Below are positions 19,637 through 28,329 of a stretch of DNA of 64,000 nucleotides, piece by piece; positions within the stretch are counted from its first letter, which is position 1, and each line of letters starts with the position of its first letter. The position numbers and the translations under genes are program-made. Source of the DNA: Paradesertivirga sp036399495 (GTDB lineage Bacteria > Bacteroidota > Bacteroidia > Sphingobacteriales > Sphingobacteriaceae). The stretch covers positions 18,940 to 82,939 of the forward strand of contig DASWMZ010000059.1 of the NCBI GenBank assembly GCA_036399495.1. Reading direction: 5' to 3'. Below the pieces are notes generated by a model, which had not been told where the DNA came from, did no database searches, and saw only the letters and a list, made by a program, of their open reading frames with translations.

Positions 19637-20738
19637 TGATTGAGGCTAATTTTAGGGCTATTTTTAAATTATTCTTGTAGGTTTCATAGTTAAAGTGTTG
19701 TAGTACCAGGTTTTGCTGCTTAAGAGGATCAGGCTTTGAATCCATGCAATTTTGAATGGCAGCAGTAATTGCACTAAGATCTGAAGGGTCAACTAATTGT
19801 CCAAGCTGTCCGTTAAGCAGGGCGTCTACACTACCATCCTTGTTGCCGGCAATTAGGGGTAAGCCTGCTGCAGCCGCTTCAATAAATGCAATTCCGAAAC
19901 CTTCCTTTATAGAGGGCATAATAAACAGATCTCCCAGTAAAAGATGTTCGCTTAATGATTCCTCTGATACAAAACCAACTAAAATTACATGATCCTCAAG
20001 GTTTTCTTCCTCAATGATTTTTAGGAGTCGTTTATATTCCTTACGGTCGTATTTCCCCAATAAAATATAACGGAGGCGATACTCATCTTTTAGAGAGGCC
20101 ATGGCCTTAAGAACGGTATCATACCCTTTATACTTTTCACTTGAAGACAGGCGGCACAGGGTGATTAGAACCTTTTCGTCTAGCCCGATACGATACTTCT
20201 CCAATAGTTGCACAGGTTTAATAAATGATGCCGGTGGCTGGTAAAAAGGGTCCAGGCAATTATTAAGAACCTTAATTTTTGGCTCCGTTTCCGGATATCG
20301 ATCGGCAATATTTTTCTTTGTAAAATTAGATACGGCAAGAATCTGGTAACAAAACCGTATCGCCATTTTTTGTAATCCTTTCAACGGAGCCCAGATTTCT
20401 ATCCCATGCGCAATAATATGAATCTTAATTGCCGGATTAAAAAGCTTTACGATTAATGCCGGGAATGCTAAATGAATATGAGTAATGACAAGATGCTTTG
20501 CATTTTTGCCATGTTTGATAGCATGGAGTAAAAATTGAATCCTATTTTTCTTAAAGCCCTTATACTGTTTTTCAGTAACGTATCTTGTATCCGGCAGGGT
20601 ATCGTATAAACTTAAGTTAAGAACCCGACTGCCTGTTTCCATTCCAATATCACTTATTGCTTTGGCCAAAATACGGCTTACCTTTTCTACGCCGCCGGTA
20701 TGAGCAAATGCTACAAGGTTAAGGACGAGGATGTGCAT
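19617..20738 (-). CDS. Glycosyltransferase, GT4
   Basis: GT-B enzyme of 373 residues from the chosen ATG at 20738, MHILVLNLVAFAHTGGVEKV, where the GGVEKV loop is a GT4 landmark. A longer frame extends 28 codons further, but those codons read through a tandem repeat and encode no conserved sequence. The donor half has VLITLCRLSSSEKYKGYD and the EX7E motif in KEGFGIAFIEAAAAGLP. It overlaps the Wzm gene by 20 bp. A 138-bp spacer with an inverted heptamer repeat separates it from asnB. Acceptor and donor are unknown. Confidence 0.87.
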   Translation of the reverse strand: MHILVLNLVAFAHTGGVEKVSRILAKAISDIGMETGSRVLNLSLYDTLPDTRYVTEKQYKGFKKNRIQFLLHAIKHGKNAKHLVITHIHLAFPALIVKLFNPAIKIHIIAHGIEIWAPLKGLQKMAIRFCYQILAVSNFTKKNIADRYPETEPKIKVLNNCLDPFYQPPASFIKPVQLLEKYRIGLDEKVLITLCRLSSSEKYKGYDTVLKAMASLKDEYRLRYILLGKYDRKEYKRLLKIIEEENLEDHVILVGFVSEESLSEHLLLGDLFIMPSIKEGFGIAFIEAAAAGLPLIAGNKDGSVDALLNGQLGQLVDPSDLSAITAAIQNCMDSKPDPLKQQNLVLQHFNYETYKNNLKIALKLASINAFKRP

Positions 20739-20756
20739 GAAGGTTAGGAGGGGAGA

Positions 20757-20871
20757 AGGTATGAGGTATGAGGTATGAGGTATGAGGTATAAGGGAGCAA
20801 AGATCAGAAAAGTTGCAGGCATACGCCTGACGCGCCCATGTTGATACCTGATACCTGACTCCTGATACCCG
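20757..20871. repeat. Inverted pair of heptamer tandem repeats
   Basis: The left arm is five head-to-tail copies of AGGTATG (20757-20791, the last imperfect). The right arm is four copies of GATACCT-like heptamers (20843-20870) in the complementary orientation. A CAGGC/GCCTG hairpin with an ATAC loop (20816-20829) lies between them. The arms can pair, so the whole element could fold into one long stem. It occupies the 138-bp spacer between asnB and the GT4 gene and has no coding potential. Confidence 0.8.
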
Positions 20872-20876
20872 TTCCA

Positions 20877-22682
20877 TTACGCCTTAAAATTCTGTGTAAG
20901 ATAATAAGCCCATACTTTAGACCAATGAGATTGTTTTTTATCAAAGCTCTGCATCAACTCTTTACCCGCCTCTGTTGCTGATATGCTTTCTCTGATTTGT
21001 GGAATATTTCCAAACCATTTTTCAAAGGGAAAAGAAAAACCCATCTTCTTGCGGTTCCAGATTTTTTCAGGTAATATATCCCTAAAAGCATCAATTAATA
21101 ATTGTTTAGGCAACCCATTATGATGATAGAGCAAGGCAGGGTCGATCGAAAAGATGGCATCTAAAAATTCCTGATCGAGAAATGGAACCCGCAACTCGAG
21201 GCCATGCTGCATACTCATGTAATCCGAATCTTTCAGGAGCTGGTTTTGCATATAGAGGTTAAATTCTAATATGCTTGCAGCCTGGTTCTCCGGAAGCCCT
21301 TCCCCAAAGGAGGGAGAGTAATCAAGCTGTTCGATCTGGGCAATAACTTCTTCTGTGCTAAGTCCGCTTAACTTCCCTGCTTCTTCCGGTGTGTAAAGTC
21401 CCCGGATGGTAAGATATAAGCCAACCGGTTTTTTTATTTGCAGCCAGGAAAGGCGCTGTAAAGGAACTTGAGATAAATAACGTGAAAGCTTGAGTGCTCC
21501 TTCGGGAAGTCGGTTAACAAGAAAAATGTTTTCCATTCTGCCAAATGATGGATATCCACCAAATATTTCATCACTTCCCAATCCGGATAATACCGCTTTC
21601 AGGCCGGTTTGATGTGCGCTTTTTGAAATGAACCAGGAATTAATCCCATCGTTAGACGGTTGATCATATGCTGCTAGGATATTACTGAATTCTATCTCAA
21701 AATCAGATTGTTCAACAGTATTGTACTTATGACGGCAATTTACTTTCTCAATTACAGCTTCTTGATATTCCTGTTCGGAATAATCACTGTCACTAAACGT
21801 AACTGAGAGGGTATGTAAGCCTTTTTGTCCGCTTTCTGCGGCCAGCAAAGTGAGCAGGCTGGAATCTATACCCCCGCTTAAAAACAAACCAATAGGAGCA
21901 TCAGAAATTAGATGGCGCTTAACGGCCCTGCGGAGCTGGCTTCGGATAAGGGTTAATGCCTCTTGTTTGTCTTTTACCTGTATTTCTGAAAATCCGATCC
22001 TTCGATAAGATTGTATAGTAACTATTTCTTTTTTTACTAAATCGTATTGAAGGTAATGGCCTTTAGCTAAAGCCTTTACACCATGTAAAGTAGTATGCGG
22101 TTCAGGGATATGACCAAAACACAATAATAGGATTCGCCAATCGGCACTTTCAGGCCAGTTGGGATTTATTTGTTTAAAGGCCTTTACTTCTGAAGAAAAG
22201 AATAATTCGCCCGAACGGCGGCTGTGATAATATAAGGGTTTGATCCCAACCGCGTCTCTTACCAAAAAAACTTGTTTCTTGATGGTATCGTAAAGAGCAA
22301 AGGCAAACATTCCGTTAAATAACTTAAAGCAATCTGCGCCCCATTCCAGGTAAGCAGCCAAAATAACCTCCGTATCCGTATTACTTTTAAAGGAATGTCC
22401 CTTTTTTTCCAGATCATGCCTTAGTTCTTTAAAATTATAGATCTCGCCGTTAAATGTAATATAGCATCGTTGCTGTTCATCTGCCATAGGCTGATGTCCC
22501 GCAGTGCTTAGATCTAATAAGGAAAGCCTGCGATGGCCAAAACACAGCTTCTGCTCATCGTGTGAGAAAATTCCTTCATCATCCGGACCACCGTGACGCA
22601 TTAAATTACACATGGATTGAACCTGTGTTCTAAGTTCAAGAGAGGATTTTTTAGGGGCTATAATTCCGGCTATGCGGCACAT
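20877..22682 (-). CDS. asnB: Glutamine-dependent asparagine synthetase (AsnB-like amidotransferase)
   Basis: Protein of 601 residues from the ATG at 22682, chosen because Cys must follow the initiator Met (MCRIAGI) as the glutaminase nucleophile. A start 9 codons upstream would bury it. The N-terminal GATase II domain shows RHGGPDDEG and FNGEIYNF. The synthetase domain has the PP-loop SGGIDSS at 269-275 and the GLGSDEIFGGY block. It converts aspartate to asparagine with glutamine and ATP. Copies inside exopolysaccharide loci often amidate sugar acids or the like, so the physiological substrate here may not be free aspartate. Confidence 0.9.
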   Translation of the reverse strand: MCRIAGIIAPKKSSLELRTQVQSMCNLMRHGGPDDEGIFSHDEQKLCFGHRRLSLLDLSTAGHQPMADEQQRCYITFNGEIYNFKELRHDLEKKGHSFKSNTDTEVILAAYLEWGADCFKLFNGMFAFALYDTIKKQVFLVRDAVGIKPLYYHSRRSGELFFSSEVKAFKQINPNWPESADWRILLLCFGHIPEPHTTLHGVKALAKGHYLQYDLVKKEIVTIQSYRRIGFSEIQVKDKQEALTLIRSQLRRAVKRHLISDAPIGLFLSGGIDSSLLTLLAAESGQKGLHTLSVTFSDSDYSEQEYQEAVIEKVNCRHKYNTVEQSDFEIEFSNILAAYDQPSNDGINSWFISKSAHQTGLKAVLSGLGSDEIFGGYPSFGRMENIFLVNRLPEGALKLSRYLSQVPLQRLSWLQIKKPVGLYLTIRGLYTPEEAGKLSGLSTEEVIAQIEQLDYSPSFGEGLPENQAASILEFNLYMQNQLLKDSDYMSMQHGLELRVPFLDQEFLDAIFSIDPALLYHHNGLPKQLLIDAFRDILPEKIWNRKKMGFSFPFEKWFGNIPQIRESISATEAGKELMQSFDKKQSHWSKVWAYYLTQNFKA

Positions 22683-22955
22683 TTTGATTGGTTCCGTTGG
22701 TCTTAACACAGCTTCGCTGCGTCAGTCACATTTGTGACTAATAAGTGGCATTTGTTATCCCTTTTATCGCTTAGCGTCCCGAAGTTATTTTGGGGACGTC
22801 ACTTAAAAAGAATAACTTCTCACAAGATGCTGAAACAGTTCAGCATGACAAACTGCGTAAATCCTTGCGATTTTCTAGAGCATTTTGTCTTATCGAACGC
22901 AAAGATATCTAGTGTAGCTCAAGAGTTCGCTCCTATGGTCGGGATGACAAAGCGT
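22683..22955. repeat. Hairpin-rich spacer between the NusG-like gene and asnB
   Basis: This 273-bp gap holds at least three perfect hairpins. AGTCACA/TGTGACT with a 2-nt loop is at 22724-22739, CGTCCC/GGGACG at 22775-22798, and ATGCTGAA/TTCAGCAT with a 4-nt loop at 22827-22846. The last, followed by GACAA, and the TCGGGATGACAA block near 22938 resemble short palindromic repeats I recall from intergenic regions of Bacteroidota. No convincing gene is present. A short plus-strand frame across it encodes only the repeats. Confidence 0.7.
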
Positions 22956-23489
22956 CTAAATTAAGGTCATTTTAATATTGCCTTCTTCCAAACTTTCTAA
23001 AAAGGTAGCCGGAACTTGTACCAGTACCGATTGATTGATATGCTGTACCCTTACCAGTAATTTTTTTTGCGAAAGTACCGTTACCAATTCCCCCCTTAAT
23101 CCCAACAACGGTCCGGCACTTACTCTTACAGCCTCTCCTGCCTTAAATGTTCTTTCTGTTAATTCAATATCGGCCTCGTTGGCAAACAATAATTTCAAGT
23201 CCGCTATCTGCCTTTCGGGCATGGAAGCGATTTTTCCGGAAAAGTAGATAAAACGGCAAATGCCCCTGGTCATTAACACTTCGGCATGTTGAGATGGCAT
23301 GATCCTTACAAACAAGTAGGATTTTAGAAAGGGCTCTTCAACGATCTTCTTTCGATCGCTCCACTGTTTGAAGGTTTTTTGCAAGGGGAGATAGGTTTCA
23401 ATTCCCTTGGCGGTCAACAATTCATTCGCTTTCTTTTCTGCCCTTGGATTAGTATACACAGGGTACCATTGATACTTCTCTGTCATCAC
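22956..23489 (-). CDS. UpxY/NusG-like transcription antiterminator
   Basis: Protein of 177 residues. The N-terminal NGN domain starts YQWYPVYTNPRAEKKA, with the W-V-T-PR-EK pattern of NusG paralogues. It continues ETYLPLQKTFKQWSDRKK and PFLKSYLFVRI. A C-terminal KOW domain lies around residues 118-145 (GEAVRVSAGPLLGLRGELV). In Bacteroidota such UpxY proteins travel with individual capsule or exopolysaccharide operons and prevent early termination in the 5' part of the same operon. The gene is third in the operon, after wza and wzc. The ATG one codon downstream is an equally good start. Confidence 0.88.
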   Translation of the reverse strand: MMTEKYQWYPVYTNPRAEKKANELLTAKGIETYLPLQKTFKQWSDRKKIVEEPFLKSYLFVRIMPSQHAEVLMTRGICRFIYFSGKIASMPERQIADLKLLFANEADIELTERTFKAGEAVRVSAGPLLGLRGELVTVLSQKKLLVRVQHINQSVLVQVPATFLESLEEGNIKMTLI

Positions 23490-23544
23490 GACCTAATGTT
23501 CAGATCAAATTATGCTTAAACATTTCATTTAACGCAATCTCCTC

Positions 23545-23561
23545 GCTCTCTTTTGGAGAGC
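23545..23561 (-). other. Hairpin in the wzc to NusG-like gene spacer
   Basis: GCTCTC (23545-23550) pairs with GAGAGC (23556-23561) around a TTTTG loop, within a C-rich segment on the coding strand. It lies between the wzc stop and the NusG-like gene, so it could act as a pause or attenuation site, or it may just be a dispersed palindrome. No clear U-tract follows it on the minus strand. Confidence 0.45.
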
Positions 23562-23575
23562 CCGAGGGGAAGCTC

Positions 23576-25972
23576 CTAATGCTTCCAAAACTTCCACCAC
23601 TTCTTTTTAACCTCATCCGTATAATATCCCGATCCGGCATACCCCGAATAATCTGAATAATAATATTGGCTATACCCACCACCTGAATAACTTGAAGTAT
23701 AATAATTACTATGCAAAATATCATCACCGAAAGCATTCAGTACAATTACAACGTTCTTAAGGTCATATTCAGCACTTAGTTTATCGGCAATAGTTGCCGC
23801 ATTAAAACGTGAGGCTCCCGAACGGATTACAAATAGGTTGACATCGGAATTTCTGATCAATGGAATTGAATCGGAAACCAATCCGACCGGTGCCGTATCA
23901 ACTAGGATATAGTCATACATACCTTTCAACTGATTCAGCAGATCCTTCATGATTTGTGAGTGTAAAAGTTCTGAAGGGTTTGGCGGTACTGGTCCGGCTG
24001 GAATAAAATCCAGCGTCTCGAGCTCTGTTTTGTGGATAATGTCTTTTAATTCCGACTGTTTAGAAAGGTAAGTACTTAGTCCGATGTTATTTTTGACATT
24101 AAAGGTTTTGTGGAGTTTTGAACGTCTTAAATCGGCCCCAATTAATACAACCTTTTTTTCAATCAGTGAAAGTGTACTAGCCAGATTAACAGAAATAAAC
24201 GATTTCCCTTCACCAGCTATTTCTGAAGTAATACAAATTACCTTTCTGTCTTTTTCTGAAGCAAGAAAGCTAAGATTTGTACGTACGGATCGCACGGACT
24301 CGGCGAATACTGATTTTGGTTGTTGAACCGATAATGCCTGACTATTATTCTGATCAATAAACCCCGGAAATTTACGAACCACCCCGATAATCGGAATATT
24401 TGTTAAACCTTCAACCGTTTCCTTGTCGTAGATAAAAGGATTTAGAGCACGTACTAAAAAAATAATGAGAATACCGAGAACAAGACCGGTTAGTAGTGCA
24501 TTGGTATAAATTTTAGCAGGAACCGGAGAGATAATTGATGAAGATGTAGCCTGATTTACTATCGTGGCACTCGGAACTACAGCCGCTTTTGTAATCTGCG
24601 CTTCCAATCGTTTCTCTGATAAGTAGGTAAACACCTTCTGGTTAATATCAAATTCCGATTGCAATTTCGCGAAATCACGTTCAGCACTTGGAATGTTATT
24701 TAATTCTTCCTGACTGGAATTGATCTGATTTAGAATATAGCGCTGATTTCGGACGTTTCTTTCCCGTGTAAGCCGGATGTTGTTAATGATAGCAGATCGA
24801 TTATCCGAAATCTGTTTATCCACCTGTTGAATTGGCCCTGATGTTTCATTGTATTGAATTAACTTTTTTTCACGCTCAACTATTAAGCTATTTAGTTGTG
24901 TTATTAATCCTGAAAGTAAGCCATTTTGAGCCTCATCGATACTGAAATTGATACTTACCTTGTCTTTATTGTTTTGAATTTGCTGTTCAAGCTGGTTGAT
25001 AGCTATTTCTTGTAATCTTAGCGTCTGGAGTTGGGCTTGCTGCTCAGTATTTTTCTTAATACTCAATTCAGTGCTTGTTGAGAGGTCGATCATTTTGTTG
25101 GTGCGCTTATATCGCTCAAGCGCACCACCCGACTGCTGGACCTTATCGTAGAGAAATTTTAACTGCTTTTCTACGAATTCGATGGTTTGTGAGGCAGAGG
25201 TTCCTTTTTGCCTTACATCATAATCCACATATTCCTTCATGATGGCATTCACCATATCAATGGCAAAGGCCGAATTTTTATCACTTAAAAAAAGCTGCAT
25301 TACATTAGAGCTTTTGGCGGCTTCTTTTGTAGTTATGCCACCAGCTCTGCCTAAAAAGTCTTCCTTAGAATTAAATTGAAAGAAATATCCGGTTTTAATT
25401 GGATCAACACTCTTCACCCTAAATTGTATTCCGGGTATTGTTATTAACTCACCAATTTTATATACTTTCTCCTTATTTGTTGTTCCGTCCTGGTAGCTTA
25501 TTCTGAAGCTGCGATTATCAATAGGATCAATGTCTACAGGCTTATGAAAGAAAGAGTTTGAATCCTGTTTTATAATTTCAATGGGAAAAGGCTTATTGGG
25601 GTAAGCATCTGTAGTTCTTACTCTTCCTTTAAGGAAGTAAGATATTTTGTAATCCAAACGTCCAATAGCATTTAATAATACATCTCTTGATTGAATAACA
25701 AAAGTTTCTGATTGGATTTTATTATTTCTACCATAGCTTGATCCGCCACCTGAAAGGAGGTCGGTAAATTCCGACCTTTTCTCATCAAACTTTAATGATC
25801 CCGAAGTAGAATAAACTATGGGGGTGTACCAGAGATAAATATACGCTATCAATAAGGCACCCAAAATAGCACCTGCAATCCAATACCAACGGCTTGCCAG
25901 AATTTTAAAGACCTTAAAATAATCGACTCTTTGCTCTATTATGCGGCGGTCTTGAAGTTCCACGTTGTTCAT
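23576..25972 (-). CDS. Polysaccharide co-polymerase / tyrosine autokinase (Wzc-like)
   Basis: Inner-membrane protein of 798 residues. An N-terminal membrane helix near residues 35-50 and a second one around 490-510 flank a long periplasmic coiled-coil domain (the Wzz part). The cytoplasmic BY-kinase domain has Walker A GEGKS at 587-591, the Walker A' segment VVLIGADLRRS near 610-620, and Walker B YILVDTAP at 688-695. A tail at about 756-785 holds 11 tyrosines for autophosphorylation. It controls chain length and export together with Wza, whose gene overlaps it by 1 bp. Confidence 0.93.
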   Translation of the reverse strand: MNNVELQDRRIIEQRVDYFKVFKILASRWYWIAGAILGALLIAYIYLWYTPIVYSTSGSLKFDEKRSEFTDLLSGGGSSYGRNNKIQSETFVIQSRDVLLNAIGRLDYKISYFLKGRVRTTDAYPNKPFPIEIIKQDSNSFFHKPVDIDPIDNRSFRISYQDGTTNKEKVYKIGELITIPGIQFRVKSVDPIKTGYFFQFNSKEDFLGRAGGITTKEAAKSSNVMQLFLSDKNSAFAIDMVNAIMKEYVDYDVRQKGTSASQTIEFVEKQLKFLYDKVQQSGGALERYKRTNKMIDLSTSTELSIKKNTEQQAQLQTLRLQEIAINQLEQQIQNNKDKVSINFSIDEAQNGLLSGLITQLNSLIVEREKKLIQYNETSGPIQQVDKQISDNRSAIINNIRLTRERNVRNQRYILNQINSSQEELNNIPSAERDFAKLQSEFDINQKVFTYLSEKRLEAQITKAAVVPSATIVNQATSSSIISPVPAKIYTNALLTGLVLGILIIFLVRALNPFIYDKETVEGLTNIPIIGVVRKFPGFIDQNNSQALSVQQPKSVFAESVRSVRTNLSFLASEKDRKVICITSEIAGEGKSFISVNLASTLSLIEKKVVLIGADLRRSKLHKTFNVKNNIGLSTYLSKQSELKDIIHKTELETLDFIPAGPVPPNPSELLHSQIMKDLLNQLKGMYDYILVDTAPVGLVSDSIPLIRNSDVNLFVIRSGASRFNAATIADKLSAEYDLKNVVIVLNAFGDDILHSNYYTSSYSGGGYSQYYYSDYSGYAGSGYYTDEVKKKWWKFWKH

Positions 25973-26763
25973 TAACGTATATTATTAAGAATTACAATAG
26001 TGTTGAGAATAAGTAAAACCGGTTGAGCATAAGTCATAATAGTCTGAAATCTTTCAGACGCAGAATTTTTAGGTTCCAGATATAAAATATCATTATTCTG
26101 AAGAATAAGCTTTGGGCTAGCCAGACTGTTAATGTCTTTTAAATTTGCGTAAATAATTTCAGGATTACTCCGGTCGCCGCGAATGATTTTTAGCCTTTTA
26201 GGGTCTGCTCTTTCTGTTAGACCTCCTGCTTGACCTAGAATATCAATCACAGTGGAATAATCTTTTTCAAGCAGGTAATTTCCTTGCGCTTTAAACTCGC
26301 CTAACAAGGTCACCTTAAGATTGATCACGCTTAGTTCAATAATTGGGTCCTTCAACAGTTTTTTCTCATAAAGCTCCTGTACTTTTTGAGTGGCTTCTCT
26401 GCGGGTTAATCCTCCTACCTGTACTTTGCCAATAACGGGCAGAATCACATTACCGTCCTGTTCGACGTAAAAGGATGATGGAGCAGCCGTTGGCCCTGAG
26501 CCACCGCCTGTACTAATATTTTGAGATCCGAATTCTACGTTTTGAAGGTTCTTAATAACCAGAAGATCGGCAGGTTTGATGTGGTAATACAGGTCTTTTG
26601 GGCCTTTGTCGTTGACAACGTGTACAGTCTTAAGTGTGTCTGCAATTGCATCGGTTTTGCTGGTAAAAAGCGCTTCTTTATACCGGGTTGCACAAGAGGA
26701 GAAAAATAAAACACTGAATAGCAAAAACAAAGCCTGCTTGTGCTTGAGGAGAGTTGAGAGCAT
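25972..26763 (-). CDS. Polysaccharide export outer-membrane lipoprotein (Wza-like)
   Basis: Protein of 263 residues with a lipoprotein signal peptide; the lipobox Cys is residue 24 in FFSSCATRY. The poly-export (PES) domain follows at about 60-160, including YHIKPADLLVIKNL and VIGKVQVGGLTRREA. A SLBB-type part comes next, with VTLLGEFKAQGNYLLEKD. A C-terminal hydrophobic helix at 240-260 probably spans the outer membrane. It is the first gene of the operon and the natural partner of Wzc. The 250-bp gap upstream should carry the main promoter. Confidence 0.93.
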   Translation of the reverse strand: MLSTLLKHKQALFLLFSVLFFSSCATRYKEALFTSKTDAIADTLKTVHVVNDKGPKDLYYHIKPADLLVIKNLQNVEFGSQNISTGGGSGPTAAPSSFYVEQDGNVILPVIGKVQVGGLTRREATQKVQELYEKKLLKDPIIELSVINLKVTLLGEFKAQGNYLLEKDYSTVIDILGQAGGLTERADPKRLKIIRGDRSNPEIIYANLKDINSLASPKLILQNNDILYLEPKNSASERFQTIMTYAQPVLLILNTIVILNNIR

Positions 26764-26792
26764 TTTAGAGTTTTGAAGCGTTATTATTATTT

Positions 26793-26800
26793 CAAAAATA
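26793..26800 (-). promoter_or_regulatory. Candidate -7 promoter box of the exopolysaccharide operon
   Basis: On the minus strand TATTTTTG matches the Bacteroidota -7 consensus TAnnTTTG and lies about 30 nt ahead of the wza start. A matching TTTG at -33 is not seen at the expected distance, so the call is weak. The rest of the 251-bp divergent gap (26764-27014) is A/T-rich, and I see no gene in it. Confidence 0.4.
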
Positions 26801-27014
26801 ATGGAATTTTTAAGATTGTCGCTTTTTATAAATGGTTAAAAACTTTCTCAAGATACAAATTGTATGTAACCTTTTTAAATCTTTCTTAATTACCACATTA
26901 CCTTTATCGGGCTTTTTTACGAAGATGCTCTTAATGAGGTTTCATTTTTTATAAGATATTTTAAAAAATAAATCGAGATTAGAGCAGGAATAATAGTACG
27001 TTAAAAAAGATATT

Positions 27015-27767
27015 TTGATAAAGATCTCCTTAATTACAGTAACCTATAATGCTGATAAGTTCTTAGAAGCTTGTTTTGCGTCTGTAAGAGTTCAGAAGGG
27101 TGTTAATTTAGAATATATCGTAATTGATGGCGGATCAACTGACAATACGCTTAAGATTGTTCAGGTAAACGGGAACCTGATTAGCCACTTCGTTTCTGAA
27201 AAGGATCAAGGCATGTATGACGCCTTGAACAAAGGTATCAACCTGGCAACCGGGGATGTTATTGGAGTTCTCAACGCTGATGACATGCTAGCTTCTGATA
27301 CCATCTTAAGACAAGTTTCTCTTAAGATGGACGAGTCAGGCGCAGACATATTATATGGCGATTTAGACTATATCGACCCTGAGAATAATAATAAGATAAT
27401 AAGACACTGGCGTTCCCGCCCGTATAAACGAGGGTTATTTCAATGGGGCTGGATGCCCGCACATCCTACATTCTATGCGCGCAGAGAACTTTTTGAGCAG
27501 TACGGAAACTATCGGTTAGATATGGGTAGTGCCGCAGATTACGAATTAATGATCCGCTTCCTGCATAAGCATAAGGTTAAGGCAGTTTATTTGCCCGAGG
27601 TAATGGTTAAAATGCGTGCAGGGGGAATGAGTAACAATTCTTTAACTGCCCGACTAAAAGCTAATAAGGCAGATCGGGAAGCGATGAAAATAAATGGCTT
27701 GGAACATCCCTGGTTGGCAGCTTTACTTAAACCTATCAGAAAGATTCCGCAATTTTTAGGATTCTAA
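27015..27767 (+). CDS. Glycosyltransferase family 2 (WcaA-type)
   Basis: GT-A enzyme of 250 residues: ISLITVTYNADKFLEACF, then VIDGGSTDNT and the NADD metal-binding block in VLNADDMLASDTI near residue 90. The later WGWMPAHPTFYARRELF block is typical of short GT2 enzymes of the WcaA class. The start is TTG because no in-frame ATG precedes the conserved first strand and a TAG stop lies just upstream. It is transcribed divergently from the large operon, so it may add a sugar to the same polymer under separate control. Confidence 0.87.
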   Translation: MIKISLITVTYNADKFLEACFASVRVQKGVNLEYIVIDGGSTDNTLKIVQVNGNLISHFVSEKDQGMYDALNKGINLATGDVIGVLNADDMLASDTILRQVSLKMDESGADILYGDLDYIDPENNNKIIRHWRSRPYKRGLFQWGWMPAHPTFYARRELFEQYGNYRLDMGSAADYELMIRFLHKHKVKAVYLPEVMVKMRAGGMSNNSLTARLKANKADREAMKINGLEHPWLAALLKPIRKIPQFLGF

Positions 27768-27772
27768 AAAGC

Positions 27773-27988
27773 TTAGACCTCTTTAGGCGGATCTTTAACT
27801 GGTAAAACGGGTTGCTCTCTTTGTTCCTTATATTTCGCTATATCGCCAAAATCATCATCTTCTTTTGTGTATGTCAAGTCCTCAGACTTCACTACTGCTT
27901 CTTCATCATTTTCGGGATGCTTGATACCTTTTTGCTTTGAGTCCTTCGGCTCAAACTTTTCCGGTTTATCGCTTTGATTGTTTATCAT
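27773..27988 (-). CDS. Small hydrophilic hypothetical protein
   Basis: About 71 residues from the ATG at 27988 (MINNQSDK); an upstream start would add 7 residues. The sequence is rich in Lys, Glu, Asp and Pro, has no hydrophobic segment and is probably disordered. It ends 5 bp from the convergent GT2 gene. I do not recognise a family. The coding call rests on an open, compositionally coherent frame with a plausible start, and remains uncertain. Confidence 0.5.
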   Translation of the reverse strand: MINNQSDKPEKFEPKDSKQKGIKHPENDEEAVVKSEDLTYTKEDDDFGDIAKYKEQREQPVLPVKDPPKEV

Positions 27989-28106
27989 GATCTTTTTAGA
28001 TGAAACCACAAACGAGCTTAAAGGTTCATTTGTTTTAATAAAACACCTTTATCCTCGAAAATTTTAATTCTCGTAAACATATTTTTTGCTTAATAGTTAT
28101 GTAGCC

Positions 28107-28292
28107 ATGGAATGGATTTTATTGACAGATCGCTTGCCGGAACAAGCAAAAGATGTTCTTCTCTTTGATGGCGGACAAATTTATTTTGGCTATTTCAGTG
28201 AGATTTCAGAGAAATTCATCGTCGGTGATGATAAAGTGCAGATCAATGATTTTACACATTGGATGCCTTTACCTCCCTTTCCAAAAAAATAA
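28107..28292 (+). CDS. DUF551-like small protein
   Basis: Protein of 61 residues from the ATG at 28107 (MEWILLTDRLPEQAKDVLLF); a TTG-initiated frame would add 7 residues without conservation. The opening W-x5-RLP and the ending FTHWMPLPPFP match the DUF551 pattern seen in many phage and bacterial proteins (W...RLPE ... ITHWMPLP). Function is unknown. It stands alone on the plus strand between two minus-strand genes. Confidence 0.72.
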   Translation: MEWILLTDRLPEQAKDVLLFDGGQIYFGYFSEISEKFIVGDDKVQINDFTHWMPLPPFPKK

Positions 28293-28329
28293 TTGTTCTA
28301 AATGTTAGCCTAAAAACAACACAACTAGG

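Noticed and set aside
20739..20822. Extended N-terminus of the GT4 gene
   Set aside because: The extra 28 codons translate the heptamer repeat and precede the real start MHILVLN at 20738.
22734..22964. 76-residue plus-strand frame
   Set aside because: It runs through the hairpin-rich spacer, reads the palindromes and has no recognisable domain.
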